64,000 nucleotides of DNA from a bacterium (GCA_020444265.1 JAHLLH010000012.1:1-64000), one strand, 5' to 3'. Shown: positions 34,339 to 44,008, numbered from the stretch's first letter. Numbers and translations are program-made. The notes: generated from the sequence alone by a model not told the origin.

Positions 34339-36975
34339 ATGCGTCACGTGATCATCGGTATCCACGGTCTTGGCAACAAACCATCTGAACAGCTTTTGCA
34401 AAGCTGGTGGCTGGAGTCGATCAAGGAAGGGTTTGCCCGATCCGGTTTTGAACCACCCGACTTCGATTTTGAACTGGTCTATTGGGCAGATTTACTCCAC
34501 GATCAGCCGAAGGATCCCGATGTAGAGGATCCTGAGGATCCCCTTTATCTCGAAGCTCCTTACAGACCTGCCCCCGACCTGACGGATCGCCATCCGCGCA
34601 AATTCCGTCGCCATGTGCTTGAAGCGATCGAACGAGTGCTCGACCGGCTGATGATGAATGAGGATTTTACACTCAACTACGAGCATATCGCCGATTCCTT
34701 GATCCATCACTATTTCAAGGATCTGGAAGCCTACTATGCCAGCCCCGCAGAAGGGGTGATGGACGATAAACCCTCCGTTAAGATGCTGATCCGTGAACGG
34801 CTGGCGTCACGTCTCCGTGTTCATCGTGACGATCATGTCATGCTGATCGCCCACTCGATGGGCTCGATTGTCGCCTACGATGTCCTCAACCTGAATCCCG
34901 AGCTTAAAGTTGACACGTTTGTTACCATCGGATCGCCCCTGGGGCTGCCAGTGGTGATGGGGAGGATTGCGGCAGAACATCAGAGCGAATCAACCAGCCC
35001 GAAAACCTTGCGTACCCCGCCGACCATCACCAGCGCCTGGCACAATTTCGCCGACCTTGAAGACAAGGTCGCATTCAATTTCACCCTGGCAGATGACTAC
35101 GTCCAGAACATCACCGGTGTGAAACCGGTGGATCATGAGGTGGTCAATGATTATCAGGTGGGTGATGAACGAAACCCGCACAAGGTCTATGGCTATCTGC
35201 GTGCGCCAGAAGTAACCATGTTGTTGCATGGTTTCCTCGCCATGCCACTTCCTAATGGATGGAAGTTGATGCTGCAACGGGTTGGTGAATGGTGGGATCG
35301 GCTCTTCGGTCCCAGGCTTTCGCTACCTGAGCCACCAACTGTTCCACAGGAATCTATCTCGCAGGAAGCTGATTCTGAGTATCTGTTCTCCTCGTTGCCA
35401 GACTCTTTCAGTCGTGAACGGATGATTGTCCAGCTGCGGGCGAACAAAGAGCCGTGGGACATTGTGGTGATTGGTGGTGGCGCAACCGGGATGGGAGTTG
35501 CTGTCGAGGCAGCATCACGTGGCTACAAAACCCTTCTGCTGGAGCAGCATGATTTCGGCAAGGGGACGTCCAGCCGCAGCACCAAGCTGGTGCATGGTGG
35601 CGTACGCTACCTCCAACAGGGGAATGTGTCGTTGGTTCTGGAAGCGTTGCGGGAACGTGCAATCATGCGTGACAATGCTCCCCACCTGGTGTCGGACCTG
35701 CCGTTCATTGTCCCGATCTACGATTGGTGGGAAGGACCCTTCTATGGGATCGGGTTACGTCTCTACGATATGCTGGCGGGGAAACATGGTTTTGGTGATT
35801 CCCGGAATCTGAGCCGGGAGGAAACGATCGAACGTATCCCGGTGATCGAAACAGAGGGGCTGCGTGGTGGAGTGGTCTACCATGATGGTCAATTTGACGA
35901 TTCCCGTCTCGTGATCAACCTCGCCCAGACTGCTGCCGAAGAGGGAGCTGTGCTGCTGAATTACGCGAAGGTGACAGGGCTTAAGCATGTGGATGGGACC
36001 GTGCAAGGGGTGGTCGTCCACGATGAGGAAGCGGGCGAAGAGTTTCATCTCGAGGCACGTGCGGTGATCAATGCGACAGGTGTTTTCACCGATTCGATCC
36101 GCACGCTGGACGATGATCAGGCAGCGCCGGTGATCCAACCGAGCCGAGGCATCCACATTGTCCTCGATCGTTCCTTCCTTGGTGGTGATACCGCGATTAT
36201 GGTCCCGCACACCGATGATGGCCGTGTCCTCTTCGCCATTCCCTGGCACGACAAAGTGATTTTCGGAACAACGGATACTCCTGTTGATGCCCCGGTTTTG
36301 GAACCCCAGGCAAGCCGTGAGGAGTTTGATTTCTTGCTGGAGCATGCTGCACGCTACTTGATCAACGACCCGACGGAAAAAGATGTATTGAGCGTATTCG
36401 CAGGATTGCGCCCCCTGGTAAAGGAAGGGGAGGAGGGTTCGACGGCTGCTATTTCACGTGACCATTCGATCCTCATATCGAGGTCCGGCCTGGTGACGAT
36501 TGCGGGCGGAAAGTGGACGACGTATCGTCACATGGCCGAGGAGACCATTGATCAAGCTGTTGCGGTCGGCCAGCTTCAACAGGTGCCATCGTTGAGCCGT
36601 GATCTTCCCATCCACGGCTGGCATCAACGAGCCGATGACTACCATTCACTTTCGATGTATGGGTCCGATGCTCCTGCACTGCTGCGTATGATCGAGAAGC
36701 ATCCCGGGCAGGGTACGCTGCTCCATTCAGCACTACCAATCACGGAAGCACAGGTGATCTGGGCTGCTCGTGCGGAAATGGCCCGGACGGTAGAGGATGT
36801 GCTGGCGAGACGGACCCGCTGTCTGCTGTTGGGAGCACGTGCCAGCATTGACATTGCACCCAGGGTGGCCTCGATCCTGGCACGAGAACTCGGGTTTGGA
36901 CGGAAATGGCAAGCGGAGCAAGTGGACGCCTACAAAGCGATAGCGCAGGGCTACCTGCCTGAAGGTCTGAAGTAA
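34339..36975 (+). CDS. Fused alpha/beta-hydrolase and FAD glycerol-3-phosphate dehydrogenase
   Basis: An 878-residue two-domain protein in one uninterrupted frame, with a strong GGGGGAGGGG site. Residues 1-330: an alpha/beta-hydrolase of lipase type, with oxyanion region VIIGIHGLGNK, nucleophile S173 in AHSMGS, and late Asp/His candidates (LEDKV; NPHKVYGYL). Residues about 335-370 are a polar linker. Residues 371-878: a full-length GlpD-type dehydrogenase with the FAD motif IVVIGGGATGMG at 375, GTSSRSTKLVHGGVRYLQ, FAGLRPLV and a complete C-terminal helical domain. GlpD oxidises glycerol 3-phosphate to dihydroxyacetone phosphate and reduces quinone. The upstream GDPD makes that substrate. Fusion of these families is unusual to my knowledge; the substrate of the hydrolase part is unknown. 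Confidence 0.93.
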   Translation: MRHVIIGIHGLGNKPSEQLLQSWWLESIKEGFARSGFEPPDFDFELVYWADLLHDQPKDPDVEDPEDPLYLEAPYRPAPDLTDRHPRKFRRHVLEAIERVLDRLMMNEDFTLNYEHIADSLIHHYFKDLEAYYASPAEGVMDDKPSVKMLIRERLASRLRVHRDDHVMLIAHSMGSIVAYDVLNLNPELKVDTFVTIGSPLGLPVVMGRIAAEHQSESTSPKTLRTPPTITSAWHNFADLEDKVAFNFTLADDYVQNITGVKPVDHEVVNDYQVGDERNPHKVYGYLRAPEVTMLLHGFLAMPLPNGWKLMLQRVGEWWDRLFGPRLSLPEPPTVPQESISQEADSEYLFSSLPDSFSRERMIVQLRANKEPWDIVVIGGGATGMGVAVEAASRGYKTLLLEQHDFGKGTSSRSTKLVHGGVRYLQQGNVSLVLEALRERAIMRDNAPHLVSDLPFIVPIYDWWEGPFYGIGLRLYDMLAGKHGFGDSRNLSREETIERIPVIETEGLRGGVVYHDGQFDDSRLVINLAQTAAEEGAVLLNYAKVTGLKHVDGTVQGVVVHDEEAGEEFHLEARAVINATGVFTDSIRTLDDDQAAPVIQPSRGIHIVLDRSFLGGDTAIMVPHTDDGRVLFAIPWHDKVIFGTTDTPVDAPVLEPQASREEFDFLLEHAARYLINDPTEKDVLSVFAGLRPLVKEGEEGSTAAISRDHSILISRSGLVTIAGGKWTTYRHMAEETIDQAVAVGQLQQVPSLSRDLPIHGWHQRADDYHSLSMYGSDAPALLRMIEKHPGQGTLLHSALPITEAQVIWAARAEMARTVEDVLARRTRCLLLGARASIDIAPRVASILARELGFGRKWQAEQVDAYKAIAQGYLPEGLK

Positions 36976-36989
36976 CTGAGGGAGGGCAT

Positions 36990-37352
36990 ATGCCCGGCTA
37001 TTTACTGCAGCGTGATCCGTTTATTGTCCCAACCACCGATGGAAAGTCTATCGCGGAACACTTCGGGCTGGCAAGCCATGAAGTGGGAGAGTTCAGCCTT
37101 GCCCTGATGCATGCCCCTGCCGGATGGTCTGAACCGCACCAGACACCTGAGTTTGATGAAATTACGTTGTTAGTGACCGGGAAGAAACGGGTCGAAGTGG
37201 ATGGCGATACCATCGACCTCGAACCAGGGCAGAGTGTGCTGGTGAAGAAGGGAAGCCGAGTCCGCTACTCGAACCCCTTCGAAGTGGAAGCGGTCTACGT
37301 CTCCCTTTGCCTGCCCGCCTTCACCCCGGACAAGGTTCATCGGGAGGAGTGA
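36990..37352 (+). CDS. Cupin-domain protein
   Basis: A 120-residue single cupin barrel. Motif 1 is reduced (EPHQTPEFDEITLLVTG) and motif 2 is PGQSVLVKKGSRVRYSN, which lacks the usual second histidine; metal binding is therefore doubtful. It starts at ATG 36990 after GGAGGG, 14 bases behind the fusion gene, so it belongs to the same operon. It may be a sensor or small enzyme in the same pathway. Confidence 0.88.
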   Translation: MPGYLLQRDPFIVPTTDGKSIAEHFGLASHEVGEFSLALMHAPAGWSEPHQTPEFDEITLLVTGKKRVEVDGDTIDLEPGQSVLVKKGSRVRYSNPFEVEAVYVSLCLPAFTPDKVHREE

Positions 37353-37361
37353 GTAAAACAC

Positions 37362-37382
37362 CCGGGCAAGAAAATTGCCCGG
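37362..37382. terminator. Terminator between cupin and permease genes
   Basis: CCGGGCAA / TTGCCCGG with loop GAAAA. The minus-strand side is followed by GTGTTTTACT, the plus side by an AT-rich stretch. It serves convergent genes. Confidence 0.75.
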
Positions 37383-37409
37383 ACGTATAAAACAATGTGT
37401 CTACTGGGG

Positions 37410-39833
37410 CTATACTTCCGATCTCAAGGCTGTCGCCGGGTTGGTCCTCGCGGCACGGATCGACTGGAAGGAAACTGTTATCAGGGCTATCAACAGCGCG
37501 CCTAAGCCTGCCAGCAGGAAAGGCTCTACGGTCAGGCTGGTCTTGTAGGTGAATTCATCCAGCCACCTCTTCAGACCAAACCAGCCCAACGGCCACGCAA
37601 TCACATTCGCAATCGCCACCCACTTGAGAAAATCCCACGCCAGCATCGTTACCAACCGTCCCTCACTCGATCCGAGCACCTTGCGTACCGCAATCTCTTT
37701 ACGACGCTGTTCGGTTGCATAAGAGGCCAGTCCAAACAGGCCGAGGCAGGCGATCAGGATCGCCAGACCGGCGAAAATCGCCACATTCCTTGCGAATTGA
37801 CGGTCCCCTCTGAACTGGAAGTCGAAGACGTCATCGAAGAAGTTGCTGTTAAACTGATTGCCCGGGTACAATTCTTCAAACTTGCTTTCGATCCGCTCCA
37901 TCGTTTCAGGGATCGTGCCGGCCTGGATGCGAACCAGCAGCATGTTGAAGTTTTGTGGACCGTAGGTAAACATCAGCGGTTCGATCGATTGACGAGTGGT
38001 CATGAAATGGAAATCATCCACAACTCCGACAATCTCACGGTCCTCAAGGCTGCCATCTGCGTTGACAAGGCTGATGGAGCGTCCCAACGGCTCATCCCAA
38101 CCAATCGCTTTGGCTCCGGTACGGTTGATGATGATGCCCTGCTCGAGGTCTGTCCCAAACTCTTTCGAGAAGTTCCGTCCCTGTTCAACCATGATCTGCA
38201 GCGTCGGGATAAAGCCATCGTCCGCGTACATGCGGTTGAAAATCAGGCCTTTCTCGACATTCTGCTTGCCTTCCGGGCGAATCTCAAATCGTGCCATACC
38301 CCAACCGGGTAGATGGGAGGTACCGCCAACTTTTTCGACACCGGGCAGCTTTTTCAGCTCTTCGGCCAGCAGACCATAGGTATCGAATCCACGTTGCCCC
38401 GCTACCTGCCAAAGGGGAACAGTCAGGACCTGGTCACGGTTGTAGCCCATGTTCCGATTGCGCAGATAATCGAGTTGCTGGATGATCACCAGCACCGCGA
38501 CCACCAATGCAATCGAGATAGCAAACTGGGAAACAACGAGGAACTGTCGAAGCGATACACCCTTTTTCCCAGCGCGGAATTCGCCTTTGAGCACGGACGC
38601 TGGTTGGAAATTGGTCAGAACGAGAGCCGGGTAAACTCCGGACAAAAGGCCGACCAGGATCGCGGCTACAAACATCAGCACGCTGAGAATGGGAGTATTG
38701 AGGAGCGTATAGACAGGAGAACGATCAAAAATCTGGGGCAGAACGGGCATGAGAAGCTGCACGCCCACCAGTGCTATCACCATCGACAACATCGTCATCA
38801 GGATCGATTCACCGAGGAATTGCCGTGCCAGCTGGCCACGTTCCGCGCCCACAACCTTACGCAATCCAACCTCTTTGGCACGTTTCGCTGCTCGCGCGCT
38901 TGAAAGGTTGATAAAGTTGATCGATGCGATCAGCAGTACCATGGCGGCGATGACACCCAGCATCGTCGCACGCGTCTTGTCTCCGGGGTTGATATTGATC
39001 CAGTCGTACGATAGCTCGTTAGAACCGAGATGGATATCACCCAGAGGCTGGAGATAGGGGATATAGAGGCCATCCCCGAATTCATTCGCTTCCGCCAATC
39101 CCTGGATTTTCCGCTCTGCGGTAGCCTTGTCGACCCCTTCCTGGAGCAGTACATAGCCCATTCCAGCAACGTTCGACCAGTGGTCCCACCAGTCTTCACG
39201 GCCCGGCATGATTTCAAGTGCGACCAGCAGATCGGCACGCATGTGTGAGTTGACTGGCATATCCTCGAAGACACCGTTGACCGTGTAGACAAGGTTTCTA
39301 CCAAATTGAACCTGCTGGCCGAGAGCATTGCCATCGCCAAAAAATCGTTCCGCGGCGCGACGTGAGATAATGCAGGTGTTAGGGATGTGGAGCATCTGGT
39401 TGTAATCGCCCTGGAGGACGGGGAAATCGAAGACATCAAAGAAGGTGGAATCCGCAACAATACCACGTGCCTGCAATCCGGGATCATCCGGGTCGGCGGT
39501 GCCATTGGGTGCCGCACGCAGTACATTATTGCCGAAGCTGAACATGCGAACGGAAGATTTGACCTCCGGGATCTCGTCCTTGACCGTTTTAACGAGACGT
39601 CCAGATGTCACTGCGTACATCCCATTGGTATCCTGGGTTGTATCGCTGGTGATCAGACGGTAAATCCGGTCGCCCTTGTGATGGAGGGAGTCGAAAGAGA
39701 GATCGTCAATCACATAGAGGCTGATGATAACCGATACCGCTAGTCCGAGCGCGAAACCGATGATATTGATCGCGGAATAGATACGGTTACGTGCAAGTTG
39801 GCGCAGTGCGATTTTCAGGTAGTTCAGAAACAT
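37410..39833 (-). CDS. ABC transporter permease, double MacB_PCD/FtsX type (copy 1)
   Basis: An 807-residue membrane protein. ATG 39833 follows GGGAG and gives the family start MFLNYLKIALRQLARNRIY, with a first membrane helix. It has two halves, each with a periplasmic MacB-type domain and a three-helix FtsX domain; coupling motifs are AKEVGLRKVVGA (middle) and RRKEIAVRKVLGS (near the end). Such proteins work with a MacB-like ATPase in lipoprotein, peptide or lipid traffic, or as mechanotransmission devices. No ATPase gene is adjacent. It is closely related to the next gene. Confidence 0.92.
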   Translation of the reverse strand: MFLNYLKIALRQLARNRIYSAINIIGFALGLAVSVIISLYVIDDLSFDSLHHKGDRIYRLITSDTTQDTNGMYAVTSGRLVKTVKDEIPEVKSSVRMFSFGNNVLRAAPNGTADPDDPGLQARGIVADSTFFDVFDFPVLQGDYNQMLHIPNTCIISRRAAERFFGDGNALGQQVQFGRNLVYTVNGVFEDMPVNSHMRADLLVALEIMPGREDWWDHWSNVAGMGYVLLQEGVDKATAERKIQGLAEANEFGDGLYIPYLQPLGDIHLGSNELSYDWININPGDKTRATMLGVIAAMVLLIASINFINLSSARAAKRAKEVGLRKVVGAERGQLARQFLGESILMTMLSMVIALVGVQLLMPVLPQIFDRSPVYTLLNTPILSVLMFVAAILVGLLSGVYPALVLTNFQPASVLKGEFRAGKKGVSLRQFLVVSQFAISIALVVAVLVIIQQLDYLRNRNMGYNRDQVLTVPLWQVAGQRGFDTYGLLAEELKKLPGVEKVGGTSHLPGWGMARFEIRPEGKQNVEKGLIFNRMYADDGFIPTLQIMVEQGRNFSKEFGTDLEQGIIINRTGAKAIGWDEPLGRSISLVNADGSLEDREIVGVVDDFHFMTTRQSIEPLMFTYGPQNFNMLLVRIQAGTIPETMERIESKFEELYPGNQFNSNFFDDVFDFQFRGDRQFARNVAIFAGLAILIACLGLFGLASYATEQRRKEIAVRKVLGSSEGRLVTMLAWDFLKWVAIANVIAWPLGWFGLKRWLDEFTYKTSLTVEPFLLAGLGALLIALITVSFQSIRAARTNPATALRSEV

Positions 39834-39997
39834 GAAGATCTCCCACCGTGTGTATCGCATGGGCCGGCTCATCTGTCGGACATCGACAGGCGGGATAAGT
39901 TACTACTCCCTAACTTGCAAAAACATGCGATGCAGTGAAGGGAAAAGTAGTCATTGGAGTCAGCCGTGTGGGCACTCGGGGGTGTTCTCCCGGACTT

Positions 39998-42385
39998 TTA
40001 CAATTCCTGTCGGAGCGCCTCCGCAGGATTGGTTCGCGCGGCACGCATCGACTGTGCGCTGACAGTCAGCAGCGCAATCAGCAGAGCAGCAAGGGTTGCA
40101 CCCAGAAATGGAACGACATTCAGGTCGACACGGTAGATGAAATCGTTGAGCCATTCGCGCATTGCGAACCAGGCAATCGGCCAGGCGATCACATTGGCTA
40201 AAAGCACCCACTTAAGGAAGTCGGATGCCAGCATCATCACAATTTGACCTTCGCCACTGCCGAGGACTTTACGGACAGCGATTTCTTTGCGACGCTGTTC
40301 GGTTGTATACGATGCCAGTCCAAAGAGACCGAGACAGGCGATGAGAACCGCCAGGATGGAGAAGGTACTCACCACTTGGGCAAACGTCTTGTCGCTACGA
40401 TACTGCTCGTTGAACTCATCATCCATAAAGCTGAATTCGAAGGGTCGCGACGGAAACACTTCATTCCACGCCTGTTCAATTTTCCGCATGGTGGGTTGAA
40501 GCGATCCGGCTTGGATGCGCACGCTCATCAGCCCGCCCGGAGTAGGATCGTAATAGAACATCAAGGGTTCGATCTGGTGACGGACGGTCGCAAAGTGATA
40601 ATCTTCGACCACTCCTACCACGTTCAGGAAGTTCTCCGTGTCGGGTCCGCCGACATTGACCCTTTTGCCCAATGGTTCTTCCCAACCGAGGGAACGTGCC
40701 ATTGCCTGGTTGATGATCACCGCGAGGGAATCATCGGTGCCGAATTCCGGTGAGAAGTTGCGTCCCTCGACAATCTCGATCCCCAGGTTGGGCAGGAAAT
40801 GCTCATCGATTGTATTCACACTGACAATCCAGGGACGGTCCTCGTCCAACCCCTCTGGACGGACACCATTTCGCCCGTGCAGACGGCCTGGCACATTGGA
40901 GCTATTGCCAATACCGGCAACTTCCGGCATTTCACGTAGTTTGTCACGCAGTATCGAGAAAGGTTCCTCCACACCAGGGAAGAAGAGGCTGAGCAGGAGG
41001 ACCTGGTCACGGTCATAGCCGGGGTCCATGGTCGTGATGTAGCGAAGCTGATTGGAGACTACCAACGTTCCCACAATCAGGGCAATCGAGATGGCAAACT
41101 GGCCAATGACCAGAATGCGCCGCGTCAGGATACCCTGCTTGCTTCCCTTGAATTCACCTTTTAACACTACGGCGGGGTTAAAGCCTGAGAGTACGAGGGC
41201 TGGATAGAGGCCAGATAGCGTACCAACAACCAGCACAGTCGCCAGCAGGCCCAGGATCATCTGCGGCGACCCGGCGAGGTTCAGCACCATACTTTTGTCG
41301 GTCAGGTTGTTGACATAGGGCAGCATCGCTTCGACCAGCACGACCGCGAACACAGTGGCGATGAAGGTCAGCAGGACCGATTCGCTGAGGAATTGCCAGG
41401 TCATCTGGTGACGGCCCGCGCCCACAACCTTCCGGAGGCCAACCTCTTTCGCGCGACGAGATGCGCGTGCTGTCGAGAGGTTCATGAAGTTGACCGATGC
41501 GATAATCAGTACAAAAATGGCGATGATTCCCAACGCCCGAACCTGGCTGGCATCACTCTTGGAACTGTTCAAATCGTAGAGCATGTGGCTGGCATGCAGA
41601 TGCAGGTCAAGGATCGGCTGGATTTGAGGTGTAAAGTATTCCGGAACACCGTTGTCCCGCGCCAGTCGAATCGCCTTTGCCTGTACCGTATCAGTATTCG
41701 CCCCTTCTGCCAATTTGATATAGCTGACCATCGACAGGCTGCCCCAGGAATCCCAGTATTGCTCGTTTTGTTCATTACGGACCATCGCGAAGAGGGCATC
41801 GAACTGGAGGTGGGAGGTGGAGGGCGGCGCTTCGATGATGCCGGTTACCTTCGATTCATAGGGCGATCCCTCAACCGCCAGTGCCTGACCAATGGGGTCC
41901 TCGTCGCCAAAAATGCGGTTCGCCAGTTCAGGTGTGAGCAGCACATTGCCCGGGGAGTCGAGGACAGTTTTCTCGTCGCCACGCAGCAGCTTGAAGCCAA
42001 AGATCTCGAGAAAGCTCTGCTGCACACCGAACATCGATTCAGTTCGGACCTGATGCAGGTTCTCACCGACCAGCACTTCGCCAAAATTGGAGAGCTTGAC
42101 CGAGTTTTCCACCTCGGGGACATTGTTTTTCAGTGCTTCTGCCATTGCAGGCATGGTGATGCCGACATACGAGCTGCTGACCCCGCGTGCGCTGTCGATC
42201 GTGTACACCCGGTAGATACGATCCGCATCGGGATTGAACCGGTCAAAGCTGAGATCATCCTGGATATAAAGGAAAATCAGCAGGCAGACGGCGAGTCCGA
42301 TGGCGAACCCTGCGATGTTGATCAGGGAATAGAGGCGATTTCGTGTGAGGTTCCGCAGGGCGACAACGAGATAATTCTTGAACAT
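39998..42385 (-). CDS. ABC transporter permease, double MacB_PCD/FtsX type (copy 2)
   Basis: A 795-residue paralogue of the preceding protein with the same layout and the same motifs (AKEVGLRKVVGA, RRKEIAVRKVLGS, ARTNPAEALRQEL at the end). ATG 42385 follows GGAG; a longer frame to 42484 is rejected as lacking family character. The two genes are in tandem with 164 bases between them. The pair could form a heterodimeric channel. No signal peptide besides the first helix is needed. Confidence 0.92.
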   Translation of the reverse strand: MFKNYLVVALRNLTRNRLYSLINIAGFAIGLAVCLLIFLYIQDDLSFDRFNPDADRIYRVYTIDSARGVSSSYVGITMPAMAEALKNNVPEVENSVKLSNFGEVLVGENLHQVRTESMFGVQQSFLEIFGFKLLRGDEKTVLDSPGNVLLTPELANRIFGDEDPIGQALAVEGSPYESKVTGIIEAPPSTSHLQFDALFAMVRNEQNEQYWDSWGSLSMVSYIKLAEGANTDTVQAKAIRLARDNGVPEYFTPQIQPILDLHLHASHMLYDLNSSKSDASQVRALGIIAIFVLIIASVNFMNLSTARASRRAKEVGLRKVVGAGRHQMTWQFLSESVLLTFIATVFAVVLVEAMLPYVNNLTDKSMVLNLAGSPQMILGLLATVLVVGTLSGLYPALVLSGFNPAVVLKGEFKGSKQGILTRRILVIGQFAISIALIVGTLVVSNQLRYITTMDPGYDRDQVLLLSLFFPGVEEPFSILRDKLREMPEVAGIGNSSNVPGRLHGRNGVRPEGLDEDRPWIVSVNTIDEHFLPNLGIEIVEGRNFSPEFGTDDSLAVIINQAMARSLGWEEPLGKRVNVGGPDTENFLNVVGVVEDYHFATVRHQIEPLMFYYDPTPGGLMSVRIQAGSLQPTMRKIEQAWNEVFPSRPFEFSFMDDEFNEQYRSDKTFAQVVSTFSILAVLIACLGLFGLASYTTEQRRKEIAVRKVLGSGEGQIVMMLASDFLKWVLLANVIAWPIAWFAMREWLNDFIYRVDLNVVPFLGATLAALLIALLTVSAQSMRAARTNPAEALRQEL

Positions 42386-42726
42386 GGGGAAGCTCCATCT
42401 GCGATCTGTCCGGCTGACAGGGTCGAATCCAATCCAACCATGATTTGCAAGCCATGTGCCAGCGGGATGGAACAGAGAAGCCATTGGAAAAGCAGTGGGT
42501 TGGAACGATCACGGTCCAGACGCATGTGTACGATTATGAACAGTGAACGTTCCCCTGCGTGCACTCTGGTCTTTCTGGACGGCACGATAACCCATTGTCC
42601 AAGCCCAGATGTCAGCTTTTCCACCTGCCCCTTGTTCGTTGTGTCGACTCGTTGGAAATGGTATCTTAGTTCAGTAAACTGGCATTCCAGCACCTGTACC
42701 GATCAACGAAGGAAGCCTTCCAGACC
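42386..42726. other. Divergent intergenic region
   Basis: 341 bases without a gene between the permease and response-regulator starts. A candidate promoter toward the regulator is TTGTGT (42639-42644), 17-base spacer, TATCTT (42662-42667). No other clear structure was seen. Confidence 0.5.
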
Positions 42727-43497
42727 GTGAGCGATCAGGATTCGACCACGCCGACCGTCCCCGACGAATCGGCAATGCAAGCGCAGCAACCGGACGATAT
42801 GCTTGTCCTGATTGTTGACGATGAACCACTCGCCCTCGACATCGCGCAAATGTCACTGACACGGCACGGTTACAAGACGGAGACGGCGCGAAACGGGGAG
42901 GAGGGGTGGTCGAAGGTGCTGGAGCTCGCACCCTCTATTGTCCTGCTTGACATCACGATGCCGGACATTGACGGCTTCGAAGTATTCGAGCGTATTCGTT
43001 CCCACCCTGCCACCGAAGCGCTACCGGTTATCTTTGTCACTGCACGTGATGACCTCGACCACAAGGTGCGCGGCCTCGAACTGGGTGCCATTGACTACAT
43101 CACCAAGCCCTACAACCCAAATGAGCTCGTGGCACGAGTGCGCACCACCCTCCGCCTGCAGCGTCTGGAACGGGAAGCACGCGTCCGGGAACGGGAAGAA
43201 GAACGCCGCAGAGCGGTGGAAGCCCTGCTGATAACGCTCTCCCACTACATCAACAACGCCATCGCCGCGATCCAGGGCCATGTAGCAGTCACCCCGCCGG
43301 ACAACCCGGAGTTGGTGAAGCAGATGATGAAGGTGATCAAACGTCAGAGCCTGATTGTCACCACCACCATCGACGCCATCGAGGAGATGCTCGAAGAAGT
43401 TCGCCTCGAAACCACCAAATACATCATGGGCGATGCTGAAATTCTCGATGTCGAGGAGATGATTCGGAGAAGGTTGGATGAGTTGGACAAGGAGTAA
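42727..43497 (+). CDS. Response regulator with C-terminal DHp-like helical domain
   Basis: A 256-residue protein from GTG 42727. The receiver (about residues 26-142) has VDDEP, phospho-acceptor D in LLDITMPDIDG, FVTARD and K in ITKPYNP. A charged helix follows (REARVREREEERRRAVEA), then ITLSHYINNAIAAIQGH, which resembles a kinase H box, and another helix. There is no ATPase domain. It may act as a phosphotransfer or dimerising platform rather than as a DNA-binding regulator. Family members of this kind are seen as truncated kinases; the role here is inferred. Confidence 0.85.
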   Translation: MSDQDSTTPTVPDESAMQAQQPDDMLVLIVDDEPLALDIAQMSLTRHGYKTETARNGEEGWSKVLELAPSIVLLDITMPDIDGFEVFERIRSHPATEALPVIFVTARDDLDHKVRGLELGAIDYITKPYNPNELVARVRTTLRLQRLEREARVREREEERRRAVEALLITLSHYINNAIAAIQGHVAVTPPDNPELVKQMMKVIKRQSLIVTTTIDAIEEMLEEVRLETTKYIMGDAEILDVEEMIRRRLDELDKE

Positions 43498-43540
43498 AAC
43501 TGCAAACGATAGAAAAGAATAGAATGTATTCCCGATATTG

Positions 43541-43566
43541 AAAAAGGCTTCGCAAATGCGAAGCCT
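43541..43566 (-). terminator. Terminator shared by convergent regulator genes
   Basis: AGGCTTCGC / GCGAAGCCT with loop AAAT. On the minus strand it is followed by TTTTT, ending the gene at 43577-44008. Confidence 0.88.
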
Positions 43567-43576
43567 ATTCAGTTCG

Positions 43577-44008
43577 TCACTTCTTTCCCGGTATCCAGAA
43601 GATCCGCCCATCCTGTTTGATAGGACGTTTGGGGATGAGAAAGTCGCACTTGTAAAGGGAGCCGAGGAAGAAGCGGTTGAAGAGGAAGCCGAGTTTGGTG
43701 TCGAGGCCGGTGGTGGCGCAGACGACGAGCCTCTTACTGTCGCCCTTGTGGGCTTCACGCAGTACCTTCAACCCGGAAATCTGGGTTTCCATCGAGATGT
43801 CGGTGACGACGGTATCGATGGAATCGCCGTCCTCGCGCAGCTTTTCGACCGCCGAGGCGGCATCGAAAACACGAATAATTTCCGTCGCCCCGCGTTTCCG
43901 CAGGTCATGGGTGAGTGCCTCGGCGTACCGGTCATTGTCATCCGCCAGCAACACACGCCTGATTCGTCCGTCTTGCGGCCCGTTGCCCGCCTGAGTACCT
44001 TCGGCCAT
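43577..44008 (-). CDS. Stand-alone response regulator receiver
   Basis: A 143-residue protein. Receiver motifs: VLLADDND, acceptor D in VVTDISMET, and VVCATTG. The region after that is unusual: the family lysine is uncertain (IPKRP near the end) and the last third is basic and aromatic. No output domain. Start codons ATG 44008 (or TTG 44014) overlap the start of the divergent glycosyltransferase. It is convergent with the other response regulator, and the two may share a phosphorelay. Confidence 0.8.
   Translation of the reverse strand: MAEGTQAGNGPQDGRIRRVLLADDNDRYAEALTHDLRKRGATEIIRVFDAASAVEKLREDGDSIDTVVTDISMETQISGLKVLREAHKGDSKRLVVCATTGLDTKLGFLFNRFFLGSLYKCDFLIPKRPIKQDGRIFWIPGKK

Noticed and set aside
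41393-42730. A 445-codon open frame antisense to the second permease
   Set aside because: No domain features; the opposite strand has a clear FtsX-family protein with a ribosome site.
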